Assembly: GCA_025201375.1 (NCBI GenBank)
Contig: JAIWZP010000090.1
Location: forward strand, 18,854-82,853
Origin: Gongronella butleri
Lineage: Eukaryota; Mucoromycota; Mucoromycetes; Mucorales; Cunninghamellaceae
DNA: 64,000 nucleotides
Direction of reading: 5' to 3'
Shown: piece after piece, positions 33,000 through 43,305 of the stretch
How the letters are laid out: every line of letters begins with the position of its first letter
Numbering within the stretch: position 1 is the first letter of the stretch
The notes under the pieces: model-generated
What the model was told of the DNA's origin: nothing
What the model saw: the letters and a program-made list of their open reading frames with translations, nothing else
Databases searched by the model: none
Position numbers and translations under genes: made by a program

Positions 33000-33700
33000 G
33001 CCTCCAAACCAAAAAGGTGAAACCTGGGTCTGCGGAATGCCATGAAACTTGCACTCAAGGGTGGTCGCATCATGAATCGGCGAGAAATGGCAAAAAAAGC
33101 AAAATCGATCTGCACGGTGACAAGCAATCGACGATTTTCGATTTAACTTTGCGCGCAGTTTGCGCAGGAAAAACGCGGTCAAGGCGCCACGCTGACGCGT
33201 CCACTAGCAAGAGAGACCCCAGGCGCATGAATTTGAATAGGAGCCGCGCGCGTCACTCGAAGTCTGACGTGGCTTTTCACGCGTCGAAAAACGACTATGA
33301 TTTTGAAACCGTGTCAAAAATGCCAAAAATGCTTTTTTTTCAGTGATCATCCATGTACGCGTACGCAGCGATTTACGCTCTTTCTGATGATATAACATTT
33401 AAGACGCTGCGTCCAATCTTCGTTGAGTTTGCCTTAAAGTGAAAATTCGCAGCTTTTAACGTTTTACGCGACAACTGGTCAATGGACCTAAGTTTTTTAT
33501 TGCATTTCCATCGGCAAATCTACATACTCCACCATGTGGTTGAATGGCGTACGTTTAGGTCGCACACCGGTGAAACTCGACTCATTCGACAGAAGAGAAT
33601 CAACTGCTGCATTCGACACGTCAAAACACCGTGGCTTGTCCAGTCCGTTGCCGTGCAAATCTAGTTTATACAGTATCCAGAGCGACAGATTAGAGCATGG
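33000..33700. repeat. Dispersed repeat R6, copy 2
   Basis: Left half matches 39490-39870 (gaatcggcgagaaatgg, cgacgattttcgattt, gacgcgtccactagcaag, ttttcacgcgtcgaaaaa, tttgaaaccg). Right half matches 18050-18190, and its end (caccggtgaaac...ttcattcgacag) matches 36860-36890. Confidence 0.65.
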
Positions 33701-34639
33701 CCAAGCAAAGAGCCCGTGAAGAAGCGAGCGCTGTTGGCGCGTGGCTCTTTTTTTTTTTTTTTATCCGTACCTTGCCTGAACCCGTGGCCGGCCTCATCCA
33801 AGCCATGAATTTGCGCGTCCAGCAAATACAACATCCATCAGCAAAAAATCTAAATATATGATATTATTGCCTAGCTATTTTATACTGTAACAAAAAAAAT
33901 CAATGTGATACTGTAAAATGCAAAAAGGAGGGTGAAGGAAAATTGAAAAAAGGGGTGAGAGCGTGTGCAGTGCTTAATCATGCAAGTCGATGTGTCTGTA
34001 AGAACTGTATTTGCGCGACGTGCGTGAATTGTCGCACGTCCTTTGCAGCAGCAAAACCATCTTTCTCGGCTTCAGCGCCATAGAGCAATTCTGACAACAA
34101 TGATGCGCCTGTCGCATAATACTGCTACAGCTGCCCTCAGAGAGGGAAATTGGTCGTCTACAGCGTTCAAGCCGTCTGTCTGCATGGCCTGCATTCGTGC
34201 AGATGTCCAAGAAGCGCTAAAAATACGGCCTGTTCCCTGGTTTCCTTGTTGTATGATACCTTTGCCTACATCGTTACGAAACGTATGGAAAAAAAAATAG
34301 AAACAGAAAGGACCAGCAAGGGCAAGGGCAAAAAAGTCTGTCCCAGGAAAAAGGCCAGTTTTGGGGCCAACTACAACACGTGCTGCTGAGTCGCGTTTCG
34401 GTCGTGGTACGCGCTCGCTGAGCGCGTCCAATTCACGCATGCGACGGGCGATTTAAAGCCAGCGCTAAACTTGCTTGAGCCACATCAGCAAGCTTCATGC
34501 CGCAGGCACTTGTTGGGTGGCGTAGTTGTGGCAACCACTTTGTTCTCTGTGTAACAGATGTAGTAAAAACTTTCGGGTTTTTTGAAATCTGCTCTCTGCC
34601 CTCGCTCCTTTTTTTTTTTTTTTTTTTTTTTGTGTCGTC
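33701..34639. other. Upstream region of the F-box gene
   Basis: TACAGTA/TACTGTA motifs at 33668, 33893 and 33911. The open frame on the minus strand at 34072-34440 is unrecognised. A run of about 22 T lies immediately before the F-box ATG. Confidence 0.35.
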
Positions 34640-36481
34640 ATGCAGTTGCCAAATGAAATTCTTGCCGTTTCACTTGGACTTTTGGCTCCTCGTGATCTGT
34701 CCCAGTGCTGCCTCGTCAACCGCACTCTGGGAGGAGCAGCCATACGTTTCTTGTACAAAAGCGTACACATCTATAATCTGGCAATGCTCAGGCTCCTTGT
34801 CCACACGCTCGAGACGCATAAAGACCGTGGTCTACTGGTGCATCGAGTGTTTCTCTACAACATCCATCAATACATGCACAATTATACATCATATGGCAAC
34901 GATTACAATGGCCCTCGCGCGTTACTGGCCCTGCAGCACCTCACACCCAACGTCAAGGTCCTTTCCAAGCCGACCTCTCCCCATCTAGATGTCTATTGGG
35001 ACCATTTATTCGGCAATGGCACTTGGCCACTCCTCACAACGATGTCGATGAAGGACCATGCCAATGTGTCCATGGTTTTGACACTCGAACATGTGACGAC
35101 GCTCGAATGCTCATACCCGGTGCTATACACGCTTTTGCCCCGTATGACGCGTCACCAGCAAGCCGCGCTCACGTCGCTGGTCGTTGGACCTGCCAATCCG
35201 GGTGTGGATGTAAAAGATTTTGAATCAAATGAAATGAGGCAATCCTGGCTCGTGTTTCTTGTGTCAATTCATGCGTGGGCGTCAAATCTTGTTCATTTCA
35301 AACTCGTTCATTGCCAGCGTTGTGGGCCAAGCTTCGATCTGCCCGACGAGCCATTTGCTGTCCCTGACCCTTTGCACACTCTACGCTCGCTCTGTCTGGT
35401 TGCCGAATCTTTGGATCAGAGTCGCATTGACTTTTTGCTCCTCATATATCCGTACCTCACTTCTCTGTCGATGACGTTCGCTGTCAGTTCTGGCAAAGAG
35501 GATGTGCTGAATTTTCGGAATTTCGGTTATCTTGAGGAGCTTCATTATGAAATCTGTGACAATGGGTGGGTGCCTCCAGAACGCCGCTTCAAGCCGCCTC
35601 TCTTGGATTCCAGCGCGTGCACTAGTGCGATTGACCAGCAGCAGCAGCAGCAGTTAAAACGACTGACTTGGAACGTTAGCGAGGCCAATTGCGACTACAC
35701 TTTTGCGGACCTTCCCTTTGACATCTTTAGTCAGCTTGTGTCATTGAGCATCACGGTGGTGCAGAAAGACAGTGGCATGCTCTGTTGGCTTCAAGCGTGC
35801 AATCACGACGAAAGCAACCCATGCCCCATGGCTTTCACCACGTGTCATACGAAACTGCAGCAACTGTGCCTTGAATTTGACGACCGCCACATTGATGACG
35901 ATGATGATGATGATGATTTCAGCAAGCCAATTGATCCAGACAACGACTACACCGATCTACACTACGACAAGCTGTTGCGCCGCTTCCCTCACCTAGTCAG
36001 TTTGGTTCTATTGGGCAGATTTTTATTGAAACGCCCCATAGACAACGCGCCACATGCTTGTTCCGGTATCAGTAGCCTTCAATTGAAACAATGCAGGATG
36101 GAATCTGTTTCTACCATTAGAGATTTGTTGTTTGATTGCTCAAAGCTCATTGATCTGCAACTGTCAAAGGTTGATGCTTACGCCGAGGATTCTAACGCAA
36201 GACTCCTCAGCATTGACTTGTCTGACCGCTGTTTCCGCCATATGCACATAGATAGCCTGAATTTGATGATCAAGGATCATGAAATTGGCAATGTGAAATT
36301 TGAAAGTCTTCCCTTTAATGTAATTGAACGGTCAGCTCACACGTCAGTGCAAAGCGTGGCAAACTCGCGCTTAAGCATAACATCATTTGAGTTGATCTGT
36401 CGTTCCGTTATTCATTTGTCATACTCTCCCCTTAACGGTGTCGCACCCTTTAGCTTTGAAATGTTCTATGCCAACCAGTAA
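34640..36481 (+). CDS. F-box protein
   Basis: Single exon, 613 aa, unusual here because neighbours have three or more introns. The N-terminus MQLPNEILAVSLGLLAPRDL...CCLVNRTL is a typical F-box (L-P-x-E-I-L, then C-x-x-V-N/C-x). The remainder has irregular leucine-rich stretches such as LRSLCLVAESLDQSRIDFLL and FPHLVSLVLLG, as in fungal F-box/LRR proteins that feed substrates to SCF ubiquitin ligases. A Q6 run (CAG repeat at about 35637) and an Asp run (GATGAC repeat near 35893) are both in frame. It lies between GST copies 2 and 3. Target unknown. Confidence 0.85.
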   Translation: MQLPNEILAVSLGLLAPRDLSQCCLVNRTLGGAAIRFLYKSVHIYNLAMLRLLVHTLETHKDRGLLVHRVFLYNIHQYMHNYTSYGNDYNGPRALLALQHLTPNVKVLSKPTSPHLDVYWDHLFGNGTWPLLTTMSMKDHANVSMVLTLEHVTTLECSYPVLYTLLPRMTRHQQAALTSLVVGPANPGVDVKDFESNEMRQSWLVFLVSIHAWASNLVHFKLVHCQRCGPSFDLPDEPFAVPDPLHTLRSLCLVAESLDQSRIDFLLLIYPYLTSLSMTFAVSSGKEDVLNFRNFGYLEELHYEICDNGWVPPERRFKPPLLDSSACTSAIDQQQQQQLKRLTWNVSEANCDYTFADLPFDIFSQLVSLSITVVQKDSGMLCWLQACNHDESNPCPMAFTTCHTKLQQLCLEFDDRHIDDDDDDDDFSKPIDPDNDYTDLHYDKLLRRFPHLVSLVLLGRFLLKRPIDNAPHACSGISSLQLKQCRMESVSTIRDLLFDCSKLIDLQLSKVDAYAEDSNARLLSIDLSDRCFRHMHIDSLNLMIKDHEIGNVKFESLPFNVIERSAHTSVQSVANSRLSITSFELICRSVIHLSYSPLNGVAPFSFEMFYANQ

Positions 36482-36799
36482 CAATTAAAAAAAAATGTAT
36501 AACCATATTGAATGGCAAAACGAATTACACCTCGCTAACCGAGCACTGTGGCGCCTCGAAACACTTCCCAACGTGAAAATGCGATTAAAGACACCAAGAA
36601 GTGGCCAGATTGCATTCGTCACACATCAGGACACGCCACGCGCAACCAAGTAATCAACCGCAAAAAAAGTTCAGGCAAAATACAGTATGAGTCTCCCGAA
36701 TTATACCAAGCTCACACACAAGAGAATACGCACGGAGAAACCACGAAAATTGCCAAATAAATTGCGTGTTCATTGAAGATCAAAGAATGGGTTTGGGTC
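36482..36799. other. Gene-free stretch
   Basis: 3' flank of the F-box gene. A TACAGTA lies near 36681. No gene recognised. Confidence 0.35.
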
Positions 36800-37000
36800 T
36801 AAATTCGCTGGCTAGTTGCTTATTTTGCAAAACTTGGGTGGCACCGTCAGTTTTGATCTCACGCCGGTGAAACCGGGTTCATTCGACAGTGTGTCGAATT
36901 TTGCTTTGTTTATCACAGCAAGACGCCATCATTTTATTGTGCCCGTTGCCAAGCAAATCGCGCTCGAGATCTTTGATCGTACTATACCAGCCAATAAAGT
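36800..37000. repeat. Dispersed repeat R6, fragment
   Basis: cgccggtgaaaccgggttcattcgacag and cccgttgccaagcaaatc match 33560-33720. Confidence 0.45.
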
Positions 37001-37237
37001 CCATCCACAATAATAGCATACTGTAGCGGATGAAAAACAATGACTGAGCACGTCTCTTTCCAATTGTACAAGTTTAACCGAGAGTGACGCGCATATGACA
37101 TCGAGAAAATCGAGATTGGAGCATTTTTATTGTATTTTGATCGTTTGACCGCGAGTTTGCAAATTAATAGGAAATCCGAATCAAAGCTTCCATGCTTTCT
37201 CGTTTAAATGAGCCTACAGTCGCGGCACTGCAATTAT

Positions 37238-37618
37238 TTAAGGGTCTTCAGATGATGCAGGTTGTGCAGAGTTGCCACGATTGGAGAGCATCTTGGTGTA
37301 AACATCGAAGTTATCTTGGTAATCGCTTATTATATCAAGCAGTCCACCCGGAGGGCATAAGCCTATCGTCGTCAAATCAATAGCGGCGCAGGTTCCAATA
37401 GCTTTGATAAAATCAGGACCCAGATGCGCGGATGCTTGCCACAACTGGTCGGTCGTGCAATCCTCGCTAGCAACATCCAGCACCAGAGGTAAGAGAAGAA
37501 AGAGTGGGTCGTCTTTGCTAAGAGTGGGATTGACTTGGGCGTCCGCACGGTGGAGAGTCGAAAAAGTGCCAATACGAGTGTAAAACAGGGCCAAATGCTG
37601 AGGATCATGATGATTTGT
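37238..37618 (-). pseudogene. Unidentified protein fragment
   Basis: A frame of about 126 codons on the minus strand, opening just after an in-frame TGA and without an ATG. The translation looks natural (HDPQHLALFYTRIGTFSTLH, LWQASAHLGPDFIKAIG, LTTIGLCPPGGLLDIISDY) and is not repetitive. No start, no upstream exon with a plausible splice site and no family recognised. Probably the decayed end of a former gene in this repeat-rich interval, or an internal exon of a gene I cannot assemble. Confidence 0.35.
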
Positions 37619-38299
37619 TCATTCTTTGAGCGATTTTCTCAATGATCTCCTAACAGATCGTGGTGAAATCTTTGAATCATTAAATTTCTGTCCCAATCGC
37701 TTGTACATATGAGGCCGTCAGCAATATGATAGTGACGCTTGGCAGGCTTTGAAGAGAGTCAAAACCAAGTAAATGTCTTGCGTTCTTGTTGTTTACGCGA
37801 CAACGACGTGCTCAATCCCGTGCGAATCCCCAACTGATTCAGTGTGATAATGCGCGCATTCAAATGGCCAATTCCCCAAGATGATTCCTGTTGCAAATCT
37901 TGGCGAGCTCTCTAAAATGGGCTGGTTTGGCAATAATATGGCCGTTTGCTCCACAGGCACTGACCCAAACCATGCCAGACCTCAATGGATTTAGCAGGTC
38001 CAGATGGAATTAGTCGATTGGCGGCTACGACGATGCCGCTGCGAAACACCAGCTAGGTTCAAAAGTAACTGTTTTGTGTGCGCGGTGTCTCGTTGAATAT
38101 TTGTTGACCTGCTGGGAATATTGCTGTCGCGTTATGACATGCCACGACGCCATAATGCCCCCAAAACGACGCGAGTGGGGTTTGGGGTCGCTCAGCAGGA
38201 CGTCCCCACTCATTCGGCTATGCATTCCGCACACACAGCATACAGCACAGCCCACATCGGAGATCTGCGGGCCAAGGTGACACAAAGCCATCCATTTGG
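37619..38299. other. Upstream region of GST3
   Basis: No gene seen. Short open frames at 38025-38357 on both strands are shadows of each other. Confidence 0.35.
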
Positions 38300-38306
38300 T
38301 ATAAAA
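38300..38306 (+). promoter_or_regulatory. TATA box of GST3
   Basis: TATAAAA 58 bp before the GST3 ATG. Confidence 0.55.
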
Positions 38307-38363
38307 AGAGGTCCAACACCACGCTCATTTTCATTGTCTTTGCATTCAACTTTTTAGCAGAAA

Positions 38364-39410
38364 ATGAGCAAAATCACCCTTTACGACCTCGATGTCTATG
38401 GCCCTGGCATTACCGTTAGCCCCATGACCACGCGCACGCGTATTTGCCTTAATATAAAGGTATCTTGCCCATCCCCTTGCTGAATCTCACCCCATGCCTG
38501 GCTCGCTTTTGGCTTTTAAATCAATGCATTTCGCTTCTTTTGACTGACGACACCTTTTTGTTGTCATTTACTTTGATGACAGGGCATTCCTTTTGAAAGC
38601 AAATTCTTGTCCTTTTTTGAAATTCATGAGCAGATCCCTGTACTGACGTAAGGCAGAGTGGTGGCGGACTGATGACGCGTCTCCTTTTGGCCAAAATTGA
38701 TCTGATTCGTGTAACACCATCTCTTTTATTGTCAGTCAGGACACGTCCAAGCGGCCTCTGGTGCCCGTGATCCAAGACGCTGTGCACGACAATCGCGTCG
38801 TTGCCGACTCGGGCGCAATTGCCCAATATCTGGATGAGGCTTTCCCAGAGACCGTGCCATTGGTGGATGCCAAGACCAAGGGCCTGCTTGACTTTTTGGA
38901 TCGCTCGGTCTTCATGGGCTTGCTGTGGCCCATGATGCGCCTGATCATCATCAAGCTCCATGACTCGCTGCGCACCAAGGAACTGCAGGATTGGTACAGA
39001 AAAGATAGAGAGCGCATGTTCAACTGCACTCTGGAGGAATTTGCGCGCGACGACGCGTCCAACATCGCGGAGCTAAAGGCCCCATTGGAAATTGTCCATC
39101 ACGTCCTCAAGACCAATCGCTACTTGACGGGTGAAAAGGGTAAGAAAAGAGTCAAGAAAGGAAAAAAAAGCAAGGAAATAAGCGATTTCATAACCTTGTC
39201 CCCGTTTTTATGATGTCAGTCGGCTATGCTGATGTCATCCTGGCTGGAGCGTTCGTCTTTCTCAAGACCAGTCGCCCTGATATCTTTGATGCTGCGGTGC
39301 TTGACGTGGTGCCGGACAGCGATCTGATCCGCAAGTGGTGGGCGCGCATTGAACCTTATACTGGCGCGGAACCTCCCAAAGAGAACACAATTGACACCTT
39401 TGATAACTAG
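38364..39410 (+). CDS. Glutathione S-transferase, etherase-like class (copy 3)
   Basis: Four exons: 38364-38459, 38583-38647, 38736-39139, 39220-39410, 251 aa. Exon lengths 96, 65 and 404 equal those of GST2. Motifs: ITLYDLDVYG, SPMTTRTRICLNIK, GIPFESKFL, RPLVPVIQDA, DSGAIAQYLDEAFP, FARDDASNIAELKAP and VGYADVILAGAFVF, ending PPKENTIDTFDN. Same family as copies 1 and 2 and closest to copy 2. It lies 5.9 kb away across repeats and an F-box gene, so the tandem array was split or the copy moved. Followed by an R6 repeat, as GST2 is. Confidence 0.88.
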
Positions 39411-39489
39411 TGCCCTCATGCACGCAGCACGCCTGCCCAATACGTAATAAAAAGAATCAACGTCTTGTCTTTTTTTTTCAATCATGGGT

Positions 39490-39870
39490 CCACAGAGTGA
39501 CATGACACTTGCGCTAAAGCGTGTTCCACATGGCGAGTCGGCGAGAAATGGCCAAAAAAAAAAAAAAAAAAAGCGCGATTGATCTTCTCGTTGACGAGCA
39601 TTCGACGATTTTCGATTTTAAATTTGCACGCGATTTGCGCCGAAAAAAAACACGGTCAAGACGCTGCGCTGACGCGTCTACTAGCAAGAATGGCCCCAGG
39701 TGCTTGAAATTGACTAAAGCCGACGCGTGTCACTAGACGTCTGACGCGGTTTTTCACGCGTCGAAAAAAATCCATAATTTTGAAACCGGGTCAAAAATCC
39801 AAAAGGTCTTTTTTTTATCGATCACCCATGTCCATGTACGCAGCGAGTCGCTCTCTGTCGAATGATGTGA
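39490..39870. repeat. Dispersed repeat R6, copy 3
   Basis: Matches 33040-33380 in the same orientation, including ggcgagaaatggc, attcgacgattttcgattt, acgcgtctactagcaag and tcacgcgtcgaaaaa. Confidence 0.7.
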
Positions 39871-39966
39871 CGTCCAAGGAGATCCGCCTTTTCTTTTTTT
39901 TTATTTTTACTCCTTCAGCACCGCTTTTTCTCTCCTGTCTCATGCTCTCGTCCCCAGTACACACAA

Positions 39967-40341
39967 ATGTTTGTCCAACAACACCTGAAAATGCCGTCCT
40001 ACTCGCGCCGCCCCTTTGATTCGCACCGCTTGCGCGTCCATGCGCTGGACAACGCGCGTCGCAACAACCCGACGAACATATCGTCTTGGGAAAATATTGA
40101 CGCGCGTCGCTTTTTTTACGTATCACCACGCCCTCTCCTGGGCTCTGCAGCTTTCGCCAAGAACCACAGCATGAGACTGGCGCTGGTGAATGTCCATTAT
40201 TATGTGAGCACAAAGGGCAATCATGTCAAATTTATTTGTTTTTTAAGCAAATCTAAAAAAAGGGTCATTTTGAATAGGTGTCAAAAATGTCGAAAGTGTC
40301 AAAAAAATGAGAGATCTGTTTGCTCATTTTCCGAGCAATGA
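39967..40341 (+). CDS. Doubtful small gene
   Basis: Frame of 124 codons with an ATG after a pyrimidine-rich leader. Codons up to about 40205 are C/G-ending like real genes (SYSRRPFDSHRLRVHALDNA), then it turns AT-rich, perhaps an intron. No family recognised. Could be chance. Confidence 0.22.
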   Translation: MFVQQHLKMPSYSRRPFDSHRLRVHALDNARRNNPTNISSWENIDARRFFYVSPRPLLGSAAFAKNHSMRLALVNVHYYVSTKGNHVKFICFLSKSKKRVILNRCQKCRKCQKNERSVCSFSEQ

Positions 40342-41268
40342 GCAAATGCGGGTTTTGTTTTGGGTGTTTCGCACCGGAAGAGAACGCGCGATGGCGACCT
40401 GCCGACGCGTCCGTCGCGTAACCATGGCCACGAGGCACAAAATGCATACGCTCAGAGATGACACAGGGCGCCTGTGGCGTGTGTCAGCACGCGTCGAAAA
40501 TCACTAATCGCATGATGCCAATTTAATCTCAGCAACCTGCAGCTCAATTCGTTGTGATGACGGTGAAGAAAAGACGCACGAGAGTGACCTTGCTGTGAAA
40601 TGCATTTTTGGGGCACTGCTGTACATTTCCATCATCTTGGCCCTTGAGCCCTTTTTTTTTTTTTGCAATTTTTGCCTTTTACGACCCAGGAGCCATGCCA
40701 ATCCTGGTCGCTGACACTGTGACTTTTTGCCTTTCCTCGTGCCCTGCCACGGGTCAAAATATGAAAGCAATTGGAGCGTTTGGTTTTCCAATTTTTGATC
40801 TCATGGGTGGACCACTGGCCAACACCACAGATTACGAATTTTGTGATTTCTCGCAATTGTGGCGTCATAGAGGAATGAGCATGGGCTCATTCGAAAGAGC
40901 CCATTTTTCTGCACGTTATGCCATGCACAAATGCGAAAAAGATCTACGTGCGTTATTTTTCTTTGTTTGTGGGATTTTGAAGAAAGTTCATCATTGGTGT
41001 GCAATGCATCTATTGAAACACCGCTCCTTTTGTTTGGCAAGGGCCGTCGTCTCTGGCATAAGCTCTTCTGGCACAAGATGCGATGCGCGTGCATGGTGCC
41101 TTGCTCTTTTTACACGCAAGAAATCGGCAAACACAAAATGATCTCTTACATGTTCGTGTTTTTGTCATAATAAGCATCGGTAATATCGGATCAAGAAGCT
41201 TTTGCGTGAAGGTGGGGTCGTGCTATTTTTTTTCAGGCGCGCCTGAATCACTCAACTGCACATTGCAA

Positions 41269-41300
<32 letters not shown>

Positions 41301-41452
41301 AGAAAAAAAAATTTTTTTTGACCGCTTTAAAACACATCCATGCCTCAATGCCATTACACTCCCTCTCCTTGATGCCCTCGTTACTTGGAAAAAATTAATT
41401 TATTACATAAAAGTTTAGAACTACAAACATAGGATACGATGATGCACGAGAT
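40342..41452. other. Gene-free stretch, 3' flank of the transporter
   Basis: Open frames at 40608-41141 are not recognisable. A purine-only run of A and G lies at 41265-41310, followed by T8. Confidence 0.35.
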
Positions 41453-43218
41453 TTACTCCTCGATCTTCTCGGCGGCAGCAGTGCGAGCCTGCTCAATCTT
41501 CTCGCCAGCACGCATTTGATCAACAAAGGTGGTGGAGGGCTTCCATTTGGCGGACTTGCGGGGAGTGGTCTCCTCAAGCATTTGGTCAACTTGCTCAAGC
41601 GTCAAGCCCTAAAATGATAAAAAAAAAAAAAAGCGTAAGCTAGGTCCTTTCTCTTTTCATGATCACGCTCATGGACGTACCTTAGTTTCAGGGACCAAGA
41701 AGTAGGTGTAGGCAATGCAAGCAGCGCAGAGGGAACCCCAGAGGAAGAAAACCTTGGACTTGAGGTCAGCTTCATCAGCACCGACCAAATAGGGGGTGAT
41801 GACGGCGATGATGCAGTTCCAGAGCCAGTTGGAGGCGGTGGAGAGACCGACACCACGCGAGCGGATGGGCAGAGGGAAGACCTCACCAATGAGAACCCAG
41901 GCACCTGAGAAAAAAAGAAAAGAAATTAGTTTTTTCGATTTTTCGAGTTTTTTTTTTTTTTGTGTTTCTTACCAGGGCCCCAGGTGGTGGCAAAGAAGAA
42001 AATGTAGATGGCGATAAAGGCGATCTGGGCATTGACGGCGGAGATGTTGTCGGGAACGCTGGTAGCGCCCTCGGCGTGGGTGTGATCGAAGCCGACGGTG
42101 ACACCGACAATGGCGACGATGAACTCACAAATAGTCATACCAATGGCACCCCAGAAGAGGATGGTGCGGCGACCAAAGCGCTCAATGATGTAGAAGGAGA
42201 TGGGGGTGGAGCACACGTTGATGATGGTGAAAATCATGGACATCAAGAAAACGTTGGAAACAGCACCAGTGCCTTGCAAAAAGACGGTCGAGTAGTAAAA
42301 GACAAAGTTGACACCGGTCCATTGTTGCATCATCTGGAGCGAGGTACCCAAGATGGTCTTGCGCAAGTTGCTGTTGGCATGGAAAAGGCTGCCCTTGAAG
42401 CAGTTGGCCCAGGATGAGAAGTAGCCAGACGAGGGGATGACGCGGGATTCGTACTCGTGGTTGGCCTGGATTTCAGCAAGCTCAGACTCGACAAAGTGGG
42501 AATCAAGGGGCTGGTCACGGACGCGAGCGAGAGCAACGCGGGCCTTCTCAAGGTTACCCTTCTTGATATAGAAACGAGGGGATTCGGGCAAGAAAAGGAG
42601 ACCAACGCCGAGGATCAAGGCCCAGAGCATCTGGAGGCCAATGGGGATGCGGTACGAGCCAGAGTCCGTGCGGTTCTCGGTGCCATAGGTGACGCAAGCA
42701 GCGAGCATGAGACCAATGGTGACGCAGAACTGGTAGCCAGCGACGATAGCACCACGGACTTTGCGGGGGGCAATCTCGGACATGTACAAGATAATAATGG
42801 CGGAGACAAAGCCAACACCAAAGCCAGCAATGAGACGACCAGCGACAAGAAGGCCAAGGCCAGCGGAAGCAGTTTGGAGAACCACACCAATGATGAAAAC
42901 GACACAGCCAGAAATGATGGTGAAGCGACGGCCAAAGTAATCAGCAAGATCACCAGCAATGACGGCACCAAAGAAGGTACCAGCGGAAAGGATAGACACA
43001 ATGAGGGAGGATTCCCAAGACGCAAGCGACGTGGCTTCAGGGCCGTCCAACATTTGGACGAAATACTTCATACCCTGGACACCACCGATGTAACCAGAAT
43101 CGTAGCCAAAGAAGATACCACCAAAGGCGGCGAAAATACACATGGCATACGACTTCCACGTCACGGGGGCTTCAACTTGGTCGATAGTGCCCGATTCCTT
43201 GACTTCCTTGTCAGACAT
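41453..43218 (-). CDS. MFS hexose transporter (sugar porter family)
   Basis: Three exons on the minus strand: 43218-41973, 41904-41681, 41608-41453, 541 aa, normal for the family. Twelve hydrophobic spans. Sugar-porter signatures in order: GYDSGYIGGV in span 1, DYFGRRF, RLIAGFGVG, PESPRFYIKKG, QQWTGVNFVFYYSTVF, ERFGRRTILFWG and PETKGLTLEQ after the last span. Imports hexoses by proton symport, or facilitation, at the plasma membrane; specificity cannot be read from sequence. Codon choice is notably biased (GGTGTT, GCC, AAG, CTC), more than in its neighbours, which suggests high expression. Confidence 0.93.
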
Positions 43219-43298
43219 AATTAAAAAAGCAAGAGAGAGAGAATAAAAGAAAGACTAAAGAAAAAAAAAAAAGCTGCATCTCATTCTTCCCCGCGACC

Positions 43299-43305
43299 TT
43301 TTATA
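43299..43305 (-). promoter_or_regulatory. TATA box of the hexose transporter
   Basis: TATAAAA on the minus strand 81 bp before the ATG. Confidence 0.5.

Noticed and set aside
35637..35930. Possible frameshift at the Gln and Asp runs of the F-box gene
   Set aside because: The frame stays open on both sides and the leucine-rich pattern continues, so the runs are in-frame repeats.
40608..41141. 177-codon plus-strand frame
   Set aside because: Mixed composition with Phe runs from poly-T, no recognisable domain, TTG start.
42457..43224. 255-codon plus-strand frame
   Set aside because: Exact antisense of the hexose transporter exon; caused by its codon bias.
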